Of a stretch of DNA of 64,000 nucleotides, positions 32,901 to 40,493 are shown in pieces. The position numbers and the translations under genes were made by a program. Within the stretch, counting starts at the first letter, position 1; every line of letters begins with the position of its first letter. Source of the stretch: Polaromonas sp047303325 (GTDB lineage Bacteria; Pseudomonadota; Gammaproteobacteria; Burkholderiales; Burkholderiaceae_C); assembly GCF_047303325.1 (NCBI RefSeq), contig NZ_JBKBEX010000027.1, positions 10,934 to 74,933 of the forward strand. The letters are read 5' to 3'. The notes beneath the pieces are model-generated. The model saw only the letters and a list, made by a program, of their open reading frames with translations. It made no database searches and was not told the DNA's origin.

Positions 32901-33808
32901 AGCACCTGCAGCCGCTCATGGATGTTGCCGAAGGCCTTGTCGAGGAACTGGTTCTCGCCGGGCTCGCCGGCGTCCGGCTCGGCCAGGTAGCCCATGGCCT
33001 GCTCCAGCGATTTTTCGCTGAGCTGGCGGGCCCACTCTTCCATGCCGTAAATGCGGTCGCACTGCGTGACCATCACATAGACCGGGAAACGCTTGCCGAA
33101 CAGGCGTATGAGCTGCTCGATGCGCTCGCGCACCACGCGGCCTTCTTCCAGCAGCGCGTCCTTGTCGGGATGGGACAGGCGCTCGGTGCTGATGGCCAGC
33201 ACCAGGCCATTGAGCCCCTCCTTGCCGCGGTACTTGGCCAGCAGGTCCAGGCCCAGTTCCCATTCGCTGCGGTCCTGCTCGAGGTCGGCCGCCTCGACGT
33301 AGCGCCCGGCGCAATCGATGACCACGGCGCGGTCGAAATACCACCAGTCGTAGTTCGAGGTCTGCTCGATGCGCGCACTCTGGCTGACCTTCTGGATCGA
33401 CGAGGACAGGCGCGTGCGCGTCAGCGCCGTGGTCTTGCCGGTGCCCGAGCGGCCCACCACCATGTACCAGGGCAGCACGTAAAGCGGGTTGCCGAAGCGC
33501 TTGAGGCTGGAGGCGCGCAGCGTGGCGGCGGCGGTCTTCCATTTGCGGATCAGCACCGCGCGCGGCGAAGCCTGCTTGGCCACCTTGTCCTGGCCGGCCG
33601 ATGACAGCTGCGCCATGCGGCTGCGCGAGCGGTAGACCTGCACCAGGCGGATGATGAAGCGCACCAGCAGGTACAGCCCCAGCACCCCAAAAAACACCGC
33701 CACGGCCGCCCACAGCGGCCACTCCATGTAAAGGGCCAGGCCCCAGCTCAGCAGCGCCAGCACCGCGAGGGCCAGCAGCCAGAGGACGATGCTACCCAGC
33801 GCCTTCAT
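29969..33808 (-). CDS. tssM: T6SS membrane-complex protein TssM (IcmF)
   Basis: 1279-aa inner-membrane protein that, with TssL and TssJ, forms the trans-envelope complex. Two N-terminal helices (residues 4-27 and 31-54) precede the cytoplasmic NTPase-like domain with Walker A GRSGTGKTT near residues 117-125. A third helix (WVLLSVAAAIFITIGFL, about 425-445) leads to the large periplasmic region. Near the C-terminus there is a glutamine-rich coiled coil (RAEQQEQTDKLAGQKEQLQA), followed by the beta domain that contacts TssJ. Start at 33808 overlaps the tssL stop (ATGA); an upstream ATG at 33937 would lie inside tssL. The Walker A motif is intact, which is not true of all homologues. Confidence 0.95.
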   Translation of the reverse strand: MKALGSIVLWLLALAVLALLSWGLALYMEWPLWAAVAVFFGVLGLYLLVRFIIRLVQVYRSRSRMAQLSSAGQDKVAKQASPRAVLIRKWKTAAATLRASSLKRFGNPLYVLPWYMVVGRSGTGKTTALTRTRLSSSIQKVSQSARIEQTSNYDWWYFDRAVVIDCAGRYVEAADLEQDRSEWELGLDLLAKYRGKEGLNGLVLAISTERLSHPDKDALLEEGRVVRERIEQLIRLFGKRFPVYVMVTQCDRIYGMEEWARQLSEKSLEQAMGYLAEPDAGEPGENQFLDKAFGNIHERLQVLRTVLVARGTPVAPELLLFPNELAQLKPGLEVFLRACFGDSAYLETPFLRGLFFSSGLQQGGAVSSLLGQVLPPVPPHPSANAGLFLHDFFGRVLPQDRGISLPASLRNPWRTATQNLGMLAWVLLSVAAAIFITIGFLDNMQTLSLLQEKDRLSIRFTGNLDEDTTTLERLSDTISLVERRNESWKSQWMVETTNMDDLEERLKSSYTGNFRRYILPTTDANYQEDSERILKDDPNHEFARMMRNLVRYINLLQAHERGADRQALLAMPQRQHISRYTPELYTRLNDLYISNIAWSAPTDPYVPVRLRFEQQLLNRLAFHDPNLSWLADLPDTNPLHKPVTVQDFWVGTSPARTPAAGLALPVVPAAFTNPGKKEIDSFLAEMEKSIDDGPKFLAQRSAFEAWYKENRIQAWQKFATGFSGTERTLSGEAEWRAAMGLITSARSPYFRVMDRLNEEFGDQPAAQLPSWLRLSRELAELRRQAARSGTAGEALNVVGAINNVGGKAMKEVLGGAPKLGQDTIKNNLDAAATLQKFFKDLNAVATDVVVGPAKAYQAAVDFHGFSTDPAVKASALQSTADSLVQLRRQVGYNSPSDEIVWQLMGGPLRFVLAYTEEQASCSLQAEWASKVDWPLQTAPNMTAMVDQLYGAKGTVWAFADGPAKPFLQRDANRFAIVQTLGYSVPFTRQFLPMLNDAAGKRVEQLVTQQRAEQQEQTDKLAGQKEQLQAQQAMAQIDRALADIKQKVEALKAQAQQLTITAQPTSVNPGAKAKPFVTVLAIQCASGARVLNNYNFPVSDSFPLGDRQCGDVTLQIKIEDVVLTKKYPGSSGVVRFLQDFRDGARQFNVDEFPAARARLDALGVRQVGLRYNFEGQDAILKAAQQLEQLERQEKDKTAEKQRLQDAQFAREERGIQAKLSNATAVPAIEVSLPKQIGVCWDTRMTPHKPQDTQALFKELAAAQLQQGAPAGTTPPVAPAR

Positions 33809-34482
33809 TTGATCTGCGCCATGATGGAGCTGGCCGTCTGCCAGATGATCAGGTGATAGATGCCGTAGAGCACGGCCAGCACGGCCAGCGGCGCCAACAG
33901 CACGCTGAGCGTGAGCGAGGAGACGCGCCAGCGCCAACGACCCTCACCCGGCTGCCTGCCGCCCTTGCGCCCGGCGCTGGCATAGGCCTGCGGAAACAGC
34001 ACCTTGCCCGAATCGCCGTACAGGCCGTCGCCTTGCACCAGTTGCGCCAGGCTGGCCTGCTTGATGTCTTCCAGGGTCTTGGGATTGCGGTCATGGCCGT
34101 AGCGCCCGGCAAAACCCATGGCCAGGCAAAAGAAATACACCTCGCGCACCGCCAGCTGCTGCGGGCCCAGGGCCTCGAGGCGGGTGAAAAATTCAACCCC
34201 GGCGCTGGACACGTTGAAATAGCGTTTTTGCAGCAGCAGGCGCTTCCATTCCTCGGCGCCCGGCCAGGCGGCGGCCAGCAGGAGTTCGTCGGCCCATGCG
34301 GCCACGGCGAACATGCCGCTCATCGTATCGGCCTCGGCGATGCCGGCTTCCTGGGCCTTGCGGCGGGCGTCGGAAAGCAGGCTGTCGAGCTGCTCCTTGA
34401 CCGATGCCGCGCTTGCCGAGGGCTGGCCCTGGAAGTGGCGCACATAGGCCATGAAGGGGATGAAACAGTCAACAAGGCGCAC
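33805..34482 (-). CDS. tssL: T6SS membrane-complex protein TssL (DotU)
   Basis: 225-aa inner-membrane protein with a cytoplasmic helical domain and a single C-terminal transmembrane helix (LLAPLAVLAVLYGIYHLIIW). DotU motifs: CFIPFMAYVRHF, AVAAWADELLL and EVYFFCLAMGFAGRYG. The protein stops shortly after the helix, so there is no OmpA-type peptidoglycan-binding extension; cell-wall anchoring must come from elsewhere or be absent. Three bases after tssK and overlapping tssM. Confidence 0.94.
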   Translation of the reverse strand: MRLVDCFIPFMAYVRHFQGQPSASAASVKEQLDSLLSDARRKAQEAGIAEADTMSGMFAVAAWADELLLAAAWPGAEEWKRLLLQKRYFNVSSAGVEFFTRLEALGPQQLAVREVYFFCLAMGFAGRYGHDRNPKTLEDIKQASLAQLVQGDGLYGDSGKVLFPQAYASAGRKGGRQPGEGRWRWRVSSLTLSVLLAPLAVLAVLYGIYHLIIWQTASSIMAQIK

Positions 34483-34485
34483 GCG

Positions 34486-35874
34486 TTATCTCCGCAACAC
34501 AACAATTTCGGCCTTGAGGTCGGCCGGCGCATCCATCCAGTACAGCGCGACGGAGCCCTCGCGTTCCACCATCTCCCACTGCTGGCTCATCTGCTCGATG
34601 CGGAAGTAGTAGGAATATGAGCGGCGCGGCAGGCCCTGCGGCGCAGCCGCCATGTGGATCAGCTCCAGCCCCGGCAGCGCGTGCGCGATCAGGCCCGGCA
34701 TCTCGTCGGTGGCGGCCAGGCGCGCGTCGCGCTGCACCGCGTCCACCACCCATTCCATGTCTTTTTCGGTGCGTATCACCAGGTAGAAGCGGTTGCGCTG
34801 GCCGAAGAAGTTGCGCGGCAGCTGGCCCACGTGGTAGTCGCCCTGGGGCTGCAGGATGGCCAGGAACTCCGGCCCCACGGTGATTTCGTTGAGCAGGTGG
34901 CTCACCATGGTGCGCACGCGGTCGAAACACTTGCCGAGGTCGGCGTGGTCGTAGGGCGGCAGGCCCGGCGTGCCGTCCTCGGCCTCGCCCAGCATGTTGA
35001 AACGCTCGGAAAACGAGCTCAGCTCGCCGATCAGCTGGCGCATGGCGCCGTAGGCCAGCCAGGGGTGGACCTGGCGCGTCTCGGTCAGGTGGAACAGGTA
35101 GGGGCTGGCCCGATTCAGCGAGCGCAGGGCCAGCAGGAACACCATGTAGCTCGCGTCGAACTCGGCCTTTTGCATCTCGCGCGGGCTTTTGTACTCCTGC
35201 AGTTGGCGGGCGCGCCCGGTCAGCTCGTCGCGTATGTCCTTGACCAGGCGCAGCAGCACGTTGGAGCCGGCAATCGCGTAGCAGGGCGGGATGAAGCTTT
35301 CGGACAGCTTGATGGCGTCACCGTCGCGCACCAGGCGCGCGATGGGGATCAGGCTGTAGTCCTGCAGCTTGTCGATCTCGCCCTCGAAAAACACCTTGAC
35401 CACATGCAGCAGCGTGCGCACCTGGGCCGCCGGGCCGTCGGAATACAGGTCGGCGACCTCGGGCGGGTTGGCCAGCGTGGCGTAGCGCGTGGCGGCGGCG
35501 CCGGCGGCCGTCAGGTCGGCCGCGATGGTCACATTGTTTTCAGTGGCGCTGAGTTTTTTCAGGCCCAGGTAGACCGTGAAGGGCTTGTCGCCCTCCACCC
35601 AGTCCACATCGAAGGGCCTGGCCTTGATGACTGCATTGCCCGGGTATTCAATATAGGTGCGGTCCTGGAACAGCAGGCGCGCGGCCTGCACCTCCACCGT
35701 GCGGTTGCCGGCCGCCGCGGCGACCAGCTCGAGTTCGCCCACGCCCCAGAAATGCGGCAGGCCCGACTCCTGCATGGGCTTGTGCTGGAACTGGTTGTGC
35801 AGGTCAGCCATCTGGAAATGCTGGGACTGCAGGAACATGCCCTGGTGCCAGTAAATGCCTTGTTTTTCTTCCAT
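34486..35874 (-). CDS. tssK: T6SS baseplate protein TssK
   Basis: 462-aa baseplate component that links the phage-like baseplate to the TssJLM complex. Family features: IYWHQGMFLQSQHFQ at the N-terminus (aromatic-rich start), LLHVVKVFFEGEIDKLQ, and PPCYAIAGSNVLLRLVKDI; the C-terminal region is a helical receptor-binding-like domain. Typical length is about 450. It is 16 bases downstream of tssJ and 3 bases upstream of tssL, so the envelope/baseplate block is one transcript. Confidence 0.95.
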   Translation of the reverse strand: MEEKQGIYWHQGMFLQSQHFQMADLHNQFQHKPMQESGLPHFWGVGELELVAAAAGNRTVEVQAARLLFQDRTYIEYPGNAVIKARPFDVDWVEGDKPFTVYLGLKKLSATENNVTIAADLTAAGAAATRYATLANPPEVADLYSDGPAAQVRTLLHVVKVFFEGEIDKLQDYSLIPIARLVRDGDAIKLSESFIPPCYAIAGSNVLLRLVKDIRDELTGRARQLQEYKSPREMQKAEFDASYMVFLLALRSLNRASPYLFHLTETRQVHPWLAYGAMRQLIGELSSFSERFNMLGEAEDGTPGLPPYDHADLGKCFDRVRTMVSHLLNEITVGPEFLAILQPQGDYHVGQLPRNFFGQRNRFYLVIRTEKDMEWVVDAVQRDARLAATDEMPGLIAHALPGLELIHMAAAPQGLPRRSYSYYFRIEQMSQQWEMVEREGSVALYWMDAPADLKAEIVVLRR

Positions 35875-35890
35875 GTGCTGCCTGCTGTCC

Positions 35891-36595
35891 TTATTTGTCC
35901 AGTTTCTTCACCGCGCTGTTGACGTTCGCCGCATCCTGGAGCGTCTCCGGCGTCAGCTTGATCTCCCGGCCCCCGCCGTCAAGCGGAACCGCCTCGCCGG
36001 CTTTTTTCCCCAATTCCCGGTTCAGGCGCTCGGCATTGAGCAGCTCGTCCGGGCCGAAGTTCAGGCGCAGTGCCAGGGTCGCGGGCGCGGCCTTGTAGGT
36101 TGTGCTGACCATTCCCTCGCTCTCGACCGTCAGCGGCACCTCGAACAGGCGCGCGCTGCGGGCCGCATCCATCTGGTAATAACCGGCCGCGATGCCCACG
36201 AACTTGGCCTTCTGCGCCCGGTCCAGCTGCAGGATGCTGTGCTGGCCCGGCGTCACGACGTAGCGCGCGAAATGCACAAACCCCTCGCCACCCTTGCCGG
36301 TTTCCAGGGATTTTCCCACCAGCGCCGCGTCCGCGATCAATTTATAGAAGGCTGCGGAGTCTTCCATCTGGTAAACACCGAGTACCAGCGTATGCGCTTC
36401 GCCACTGTATTCATTGAGCCGGTTGTCGGCCTCGACTTCCACCAGGATGGCGTTGCGCGCGAAACTCCAGGCGATTTCGGCCACGGCTTCCTTGCGCGTG
36501 TTGCCGCCCATCATGGAGTTGGCCGCGGCGCAGCCGCCCAGCGCCGCCAGCGCGGCCGCGGCCAGGCAGGCCCCGGCCACCCGCCATGCCCACAC
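35891..36595 (-). CDS. tssJ: T6SS outer-membrane lipoprotein TssJ
   Basis: Lipoprotein that anchors the TssLM complex to the outer membrane. A GTG start at 36595 gives a compact signal (VWAWRVAGACLAAAALAA) and lipobox L-G-G-C with Cys 22. Upstream ATGs at 36661 and 36685 would place about 22-30 extra residues before the signal core and run into the divergent gene at 36684. The mature domain carries the TssJ beta-sandwich with V-L-G-V-Y-Q-M near residue 70 and S-I-L-Q-L-D-R-A. At 234 aa it is longer than many TssJ proteins (about 160-190); a C-terminal tail of about 60 residues follows, and its role is unknown. Confidence 0.88.
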   Translation of the reverse strand: MWAWRVAGACLAAAALAALGGCAAANSMMGGNTRKEAVAEIAWSFARNAILVEVEADNRLNEYSGEAHTLVLGVYQMEDSAAFYKLIADAALVGKSLETGKGGEGFVHFARYVVTPGQHSILQLDRAQKAKFVGIAAGYYQMDAARSARLFEVPLTVESEGMVSTTYKAAPATLALRLNFGPDELLNAERLNRELGKKAGEAVPLDGGGREIKLTPETLQDAANVNSAVKKLDK

Positions 36596-36683
36596 CTCAT
36601 GAAACCTTTGTTCAACCAAGTTTTGCCTGCTCGTAATTAAAGGTAATTTTGGTGAATTCATTCGGGAATGAAGATAATAAGCC

Positions 36684-37460
36684 ATGCAAATTGGAGCGGC
36701 AATTTACCCGGGGCTTATCTGCATCGCGCTGGCGCTGCCGGTATTGCCCGCCCTGGGCCAGGACATTGCGCCCGTTCCCGCGGCCGATACCGAGCCCCCA
36801 CCGCCGCCCGTTGTGGCGCCCGTGCTGTACGCCTACGCCACGCTGGCAAGCACCCGCAGCGTCGAGCAAAGCTGCTGGCAGGTGCTGATTCCCGAACGCG
36901 AATACCTGGTGCGCCAGAACAACGCCAAGCCCTGGCTGTTGCGCAACGCCGTACCTTTGATAGGCGCGGCCATGGGCGGCTTCACGGGCGGCTTCCTGCT
37001 CAAGCGCCATGCCACGGCCGCCGTCTACAAACGCTGGGCCGTGCCGGTCATCGTCGGCAGCGCCGGCGCCGGCTTTGTGCTGGGCCCTGGCGGCGTGACC
37101 GGTGCCGTCGTGGGGGGCGCCATCGGCGACAAGCTCGGCAAGCACAAACCCGCCATCACCGCCGTCAGCATGATCGGCGGCGCGCTGGCCGGCAAGGCGT
37201 TGTGGGACATGGTGTTCCCGCCCGCCGTGCCGCCCGAACCTCCCAATGGGCCCGATGACGACATCCCGGTGGAGGTCTTTCTGCGCGACCAGCAGTGCGG
37301 CGCGCGGCTGCAGACCGCGCACAACCAGTCGGTCTACCGCGTCGGCTACCGCTTCAACGACGAGGAGCGCGTCGCCGAACTGCCCTACGACCCGGGCGAA
37401 GCCCTGCTGGTCAGCGCCAGCGGCGAGGTCACGGGCCCGGCGCGCAAGCGGATCGACTGA
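36684..37460 (+). CDS. Exported glycine-zipper protein within the T6SS cluster (258 aa)
   Basis: It opens with a Sec signal peptide (YPGLICIALALPVLPALG before QD), then a proline-rich linker (TEPPPPPVVAPV). The centre (residues about 90-175) is rich in G-x3-G repeats (LIGAAMGGFTGGFL, GSAGAGFVLGPGG, GAVVGGAIGDKLGKH, MIGGALAGKAL), as in glycine-zipper membrane proteins. The C-terminal 80 residues are soluble with two cysteines. It is the only plus-strand gene inside the T6SS block, divergent from tssJ and convergent with the unknown 258-aa gene. It could be an envelope accessory factor, an immunity protein or a membrane-active protein; no family recognised. Confidence 0.7.
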   Translation: MQIGAAIYPGLICIALALPVLPALGQDIAPVPAADTEPPPPPVVAPVLYAYATLASTRSVEQSCWQVLIPEREYLVRQNNAKPWLLRNAVPLIGAAMGGFTGGFLLKRHATAAVYKRWAVPVIVGSAGAGFVLGPGGVTGAVVGGAIGDKLGKHKPAITAVSMIGGALAGKALWDMVFPPAVPPEPPNGPDDDIPVEVFLRDQQCGARLQTAHNQSVYRVGYRFNDEERVAELPYDPGEALLVSASGEVTGPARKRID

Positions 37461-37489
37461 ACGCGGCTCTGAGCCCGGAACCCGCTGGT

Positions 37490-38266
37490 TCACACCAGCC
37501 TCAGGAGGGTGGCTTCCGCATCCGTTTCCTCGGCATAGGGCATAAAAAGAATCGAGTCAGGGCAGCCCTTGACCTTGACGAAGTAGGACGTGTTGTCATC
37601 AACCTGGTTGCGCACCGCCCATGCGGCGTATTCATTCCCGGCGACTTCCAGCTTCATGCCCTCTTGCGCGAACTCCAGCGTGGTTTTTTCCGGCAGCATG
37701 GTTTTGGGGCCCACGGCCTGGAATTGGATCTCGGCGCCGCCGCCCGTCACGCCGAACACCACACCGGACCAGGCGCCGGCCACCGGGCCTATCTCGAACC
37801 ACTGGCCCAGGCGTTCGTTGCCCAGCACGTCGAGCCGGAATTCGGCCTGCGCCGCCTTGGGCGGCACATTGGCCTTGGCCACGATCTTCGCGGGCCAGCT
37901 TGCGCCCGACTCGGGCAGCACTTCGGCCTGCGCCATCAGCGGCGGCAGCGCGGCCTGCTCCGGGGGGAGCGAGTTCCAGAGCGTGAGCATGGGAAAGCCG
38001 CCGCGCGCGCTGCGCAGCGCCGAGGCCATCAGCGACAGGCCGTAGCGCACCGAGGGTTTTTTGATCTCATCCGCATCGACCAGCACCAGCCAGGCGTCGG
38101 CCTTGGCCTCGAGCAAGGCCTCCAGCGCGACGCGCCAGGCCATTTTGTCGGGCTGATCAACCCAGAAATGCCCCTTGCACTGCAGGCCGTAACGTTTAAG
38201 CACCGCGGTCACGGCGGCCACACGGGGCTGGTCTTCCTTGAGGGCGGTGATCCAGACGGTTTTCAT
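37490..38266 (-). CDS. Unknown protein downstream of the PAAR-like gene; candidate T6SS effector or adaptor (258 aa)
   Basis: No family recognised. The first 110 residues alternate strands and helices in a Rossmann/TIR-like order: VWITALKED, a helix, LQCKGHFW, DAWLVLVDADEIKK, a helix, and FPMLTLW. The C-terminal 140 residues look like beta-rich domains (EFRLDVLGN, WFEIGPVAG, LEVAGNEYAAWAV). There is no signal peptide. It is the last gene of the block VgrG, DUF2169, pentapeptide, DUF3540, DUF4150, 28 bases after the PAAR-like gene. In comparable cassettes this is the place of the effector. That role is an inference; it could equally be a structural partner of DUF3540 and DUF4150. Confidence 0.6.
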   Translation of the reverse strand: MKTVWITALKEDQPRVAAVTAVLKRYGLQCKGHFWVDQPDKMAWRVALEALLEAKADAWLVLVDADEIKKPSVRYGLSLMASALRSARGGFPMLTLWNSLPPEQAALPPLMAQAEVLPESGASWPAKIVAKANVPPKAAQAEFRLDVLGNERLGQWFEIGPVAGAWSGVVFGVTGGGAEIQFQAVGPKTMLPEKTTLEFAQEGMKLEVAGNEYAAWAVRNQVDDNTSYFVKVKGCPDSILFMPYAEETDAEATLLRLV

Positions 38267-38294
38267 TTTCTTTTTTTCCTTTGCTTGGGAAGCT

Positions 38295-38690
38295 TCAGCC
38301 CATGATCATGACAACCGCCTGGCTGGGCGCCAGCACCGAGCCGACCGTATTGCCCGCATTCTGTTTGGTGGGGTCGCCAAGCTTGACGGCCGGGTTGCCC
38401 TCGAGCTTGACCTTCAGGCTGCCGAGGATGAACTCGGTCTCACCCATCATCTTTCCCGACACCACACCGCCGGCCACGCCCGCCTGGTCGCCGTTGCTCA
38501 TCGGGATCTTTGAAGCCTTGGTCAGCGCCGGCATGCCGCCTATCAAGAGCTTCATGGTGCAGGGGTTGCCCATCATGGGCATGGCGATGTTCGGGTAGGG
38601 AATGGGAACCGGCGGCGCGGGCGGCGCCGGTGTCTTGCAGACGTCGGGCATGGCCATGCACTGGCCGTTCTGTTTGGTGACTGCGAACAT
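38295..38690 (-). CDS. DUF4150 (PAAR-like) spike-tip protein
   Basis: A 131-aa protein with the DUF4150 pattern: V-C-K-T-P-x-P-P-A-P-P-V-P-I-P-Y-P-N, then NPCTMKLLIGG, S-N-G-D-Q-A-G, and GNPAVKLGDPTKQN. PAAR and PAAR-like proteins form the sharp cone on the VgrG trimer and recruit cargo. It stands alone with no fused toxin domain, so any cargo must be a separate protein or attached to VgrG. It is the only PAAR-type gene in the window. Confidence 0.9.
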   Translation of the reverse strand: MFAVTKQNGQCMAMPDVCKTPAPPAPPVPIPYPNIAMPMMGNPCTMKLLIGGMPALTKASKIPMSNGDQAGVAGGVVSGKMMGETEFILGSLKVKLEGNPAVKLGDPTKQNAGNTVGSVLAPSQAVVMIMG

Positions 38691-38713
38691 GTTTGTCGTC
38701 CTTTTCTGCCGGC

Positions 38714-39394
38714 TCAGCCGAGGTCGATTTTTTCAGCGTCTATCTTGACCTGGCCTTCGGCGACCACGCTGGCGTGGCGCGACTTCAGGTGAAAACGCTC
38801 GGCCACCTGCAGGCGCATGCGGCCGGCGCGGGACTCGTCGAGGTTTTCCGTCCAGCGGAAACTGTTGGTCGCCTTCTGCACCAGGCGGCCTACGGTGGAA
38901 GTGACGGCCTGCGCGACCGTGCGCACGCTACCCAGGCTCGCGCTGAACTCGCCGACGGTTGATGCCAGGCGGTTGAACCTCAACTCCCCTTGCGCCGCCG
39001 TCATGTCAAGCTGCGGCGCCTTCACGGACACGCTACGCGAGGCCTCCAGGCCAATGTCGCTGGCGACGAAGGCCAGCGCGCCCGCATCGGCGCGTATGCG
39101 CGCGCCACCCGGCAGCGCCAGCACGCCGTGCTGCGCATCGGCGCGCGAGAGCACGGCCAGGATGTAGGGCACGCTGGTCAGGCCCACGGCAACGCCCTGG
39201 CACACCAGCACGGTGTCGCCGCATTCGGGCTCGACCAGGCAGCTCTCGGCGCGCAGCGCCCGGTCGGCACCGGCGGCGCCGGGGGCCGTGCCCAGAAAAA
39301 ACCATTTGTCGGCCCGGCCGGTCACGACGGCGGACACCAGGCCGGGGACGGCTTGCGGCAGGGGGGAAGCGGAAGGCAAAGAAGCATTCAACAT
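38714..39394 (-). CDS. DUF3540 domain protein of the VgrG accessory block
   Basis: 226 aa. The first half contains LVEPECGDTVLVC and YILAVLSRADA, an OB-like beta domain. The second half is beta-rich with LALPGGARIRADAGALAFVA and a repetitive V-x-V-x-A pattern (SVSVKAPQLDMTAA, VKIDAEKIDLG), resembling the triple-helical beta needle of VgrG/gp5. DUF3540 genes accompany DUF2169 and DUF4150 in many T6SS clusters; I infer a small spike-extension or adaptor role. Tight spacing (about 23 bases) on both sides. Confidence 0.85.
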   Translation of the reverse strand: MLNASLPSASPLPQAVPGLVSAVVTGRADKWFFLGTAPGAAGADRALRAESCLVEPECGDTVLVCQGVAVGLTSVPYILAVLSRADAQHGVLALPGGARIRADAGALAFVASDIGLEASRSVSVKAPQLDMTAAQGELRFNRLASTVGEFSASLGSVRTVAQAVTSTVGRLVQKATNSFRWTENLDESRAGRMRLQVAERFHLKSRHASVVAEGQVKIDAEKIDLG

Positions 39395-39417
39395 GGCGTT
39401 CTCTTTCTCAAAAAAGT

Positions 39418-40470
39418 TCAGGCGGCTTGCCAGCGCTCGGCGCGCAAAAGTTTCTCATCGGTCTCACGTGCGCCGCTGCGGTTGGCGCCGTCCCAGCGCG
39501 TGCCCTTGTCGAGCATTGCGTGCAGGTTGGCGTGGCTCATATCCGCGCGGCTGAAGTCGGCGTTGGACAGGTCGGCATGTGACAGGTCGCAATACACCAG
39601 GCCCGCGTTGGCAAAGCTGGCGTCGGCGGCCTTGATGCGCTGCATCACCGACATGTGCCAGCGCGAGCCGTCGCAGCGCGCGCCGCTGAAGTCGGCGTCG
39701 CTGGCGTCGGCCATCTCAAAAACTGCGGCGCTCAGGTTGGCACCCGCCAGGCTGGCCCCCATCAAGGCCGTGTATTTGCCCTGCACGCCGGCCAGCTGGG
39801 CTTTTTGCAGCTGGGCACCCATCAAGCTGGTCCGGTCCAGCGCCAGTCCCGAGAAATCGGCGGCCTGGAGATTGCAGCCGTTGAGGATGGCCATGGTCAG
39901 GTCGCACCCGGTAAAGCGCTGGCCCTCCAGGTTGCAGTCCTTCAAATAAGCCTGCACTAGTTGTGCCCGCTCCAAACGCACGCTGCGCAGGTCGGTGGCC
40001 ATCGCCACCCAGCGCGTGAGGTCGGCGCCGGTAAAGTCGGTGCCGGCCAGCGTGCAGCCATCGCACGAGGCCTTGAAAAACTTCGCGCCGGCAAATTGCG
40101 CGGCGCTGAGGTTGGCGGCATCCAGCGACGCGTGGCTGAAATCGGCGCCCTTTGCCTTGGCGCCGCTCATGTCGGTCTTGGCCCAGCTCGCGTGCGTGGC
40201 ATTGGCCGCCTCCAGGTTGGCGCCCACCAGCGCGGTGTCCTGCATCTGGGTGGCCGACAAGTCGGCGCCCGCCAGGTTCGCCCCTGTGAGGTCGCAGCCT
40301 TGCCAGGCGCTGCCGGCGAACTTGCTTCCCGGCAGCCTGGCGTTTGCCAGGCGCACCTTTTCCAAATGGCAGCCCGTGAAGTCCACACCCGACAAATCGG
40401 CGCCCGACAGGTCGGCACCGGCCAGATGGCGAGTTTGGGCCAGCTGGGCCAGCGCGTCTTTTACATCCAT
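39418..40470 (-). CDS. Pentapeptide repeat protein (350 aa)
   Basis: Nearly the whole protein is built of A(D/N)LXX pentapeptides (AGADLSGADLSGVDFTG at the start, then at least 55 repeats), which fold as a right-handed square beta-helix. The ATG at 40470 has GGGGAAA just upstream and gives M-D-V-K-D-A-L-A; an in-frame ATG at 40497 would overlap the previous stop region. Such proteins mimic B-DNA in some cases (MfpA/Qnr). Beside VgrG and DUF2169 it more likely packs against the spike or cargo. It may have arisen by duplication of the C-terminal half of the upstream fusion. Confidence 0.88.
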   Translation of the reverse strand: MDVKDALAQLAQTRHLAGADLSGADLSGVDFTGCHLEKVRLANARLPGSKFAGSAWQGCDLTGANLAGADLSATQMQDTALVGANLEAANATHASWAKTDMSGAKAKGADFSHASLDAANLSAAQFAGAKFFKASCDGCTLAGTDFTGADLTRWVAMATDLRSVRLERAQLVQAYLKDCNLEGQRFTGCDLTMAILNGCNLQAADFSGLALDRTSLMGAQLQKAQLAGVQGKYTALMGASLAGANLSAAVFEMADASDADFSGARCDGSRWHMSVMQRIKAADASFANAGLVYCDLSHADLSNADFSRADMSHANLHAMLDKGTRWDGANRSGARETDEKLLRAERWQAA

Positions 40471-40493
40471 GGTGTTTCCCCTGGTGCAGCCAT

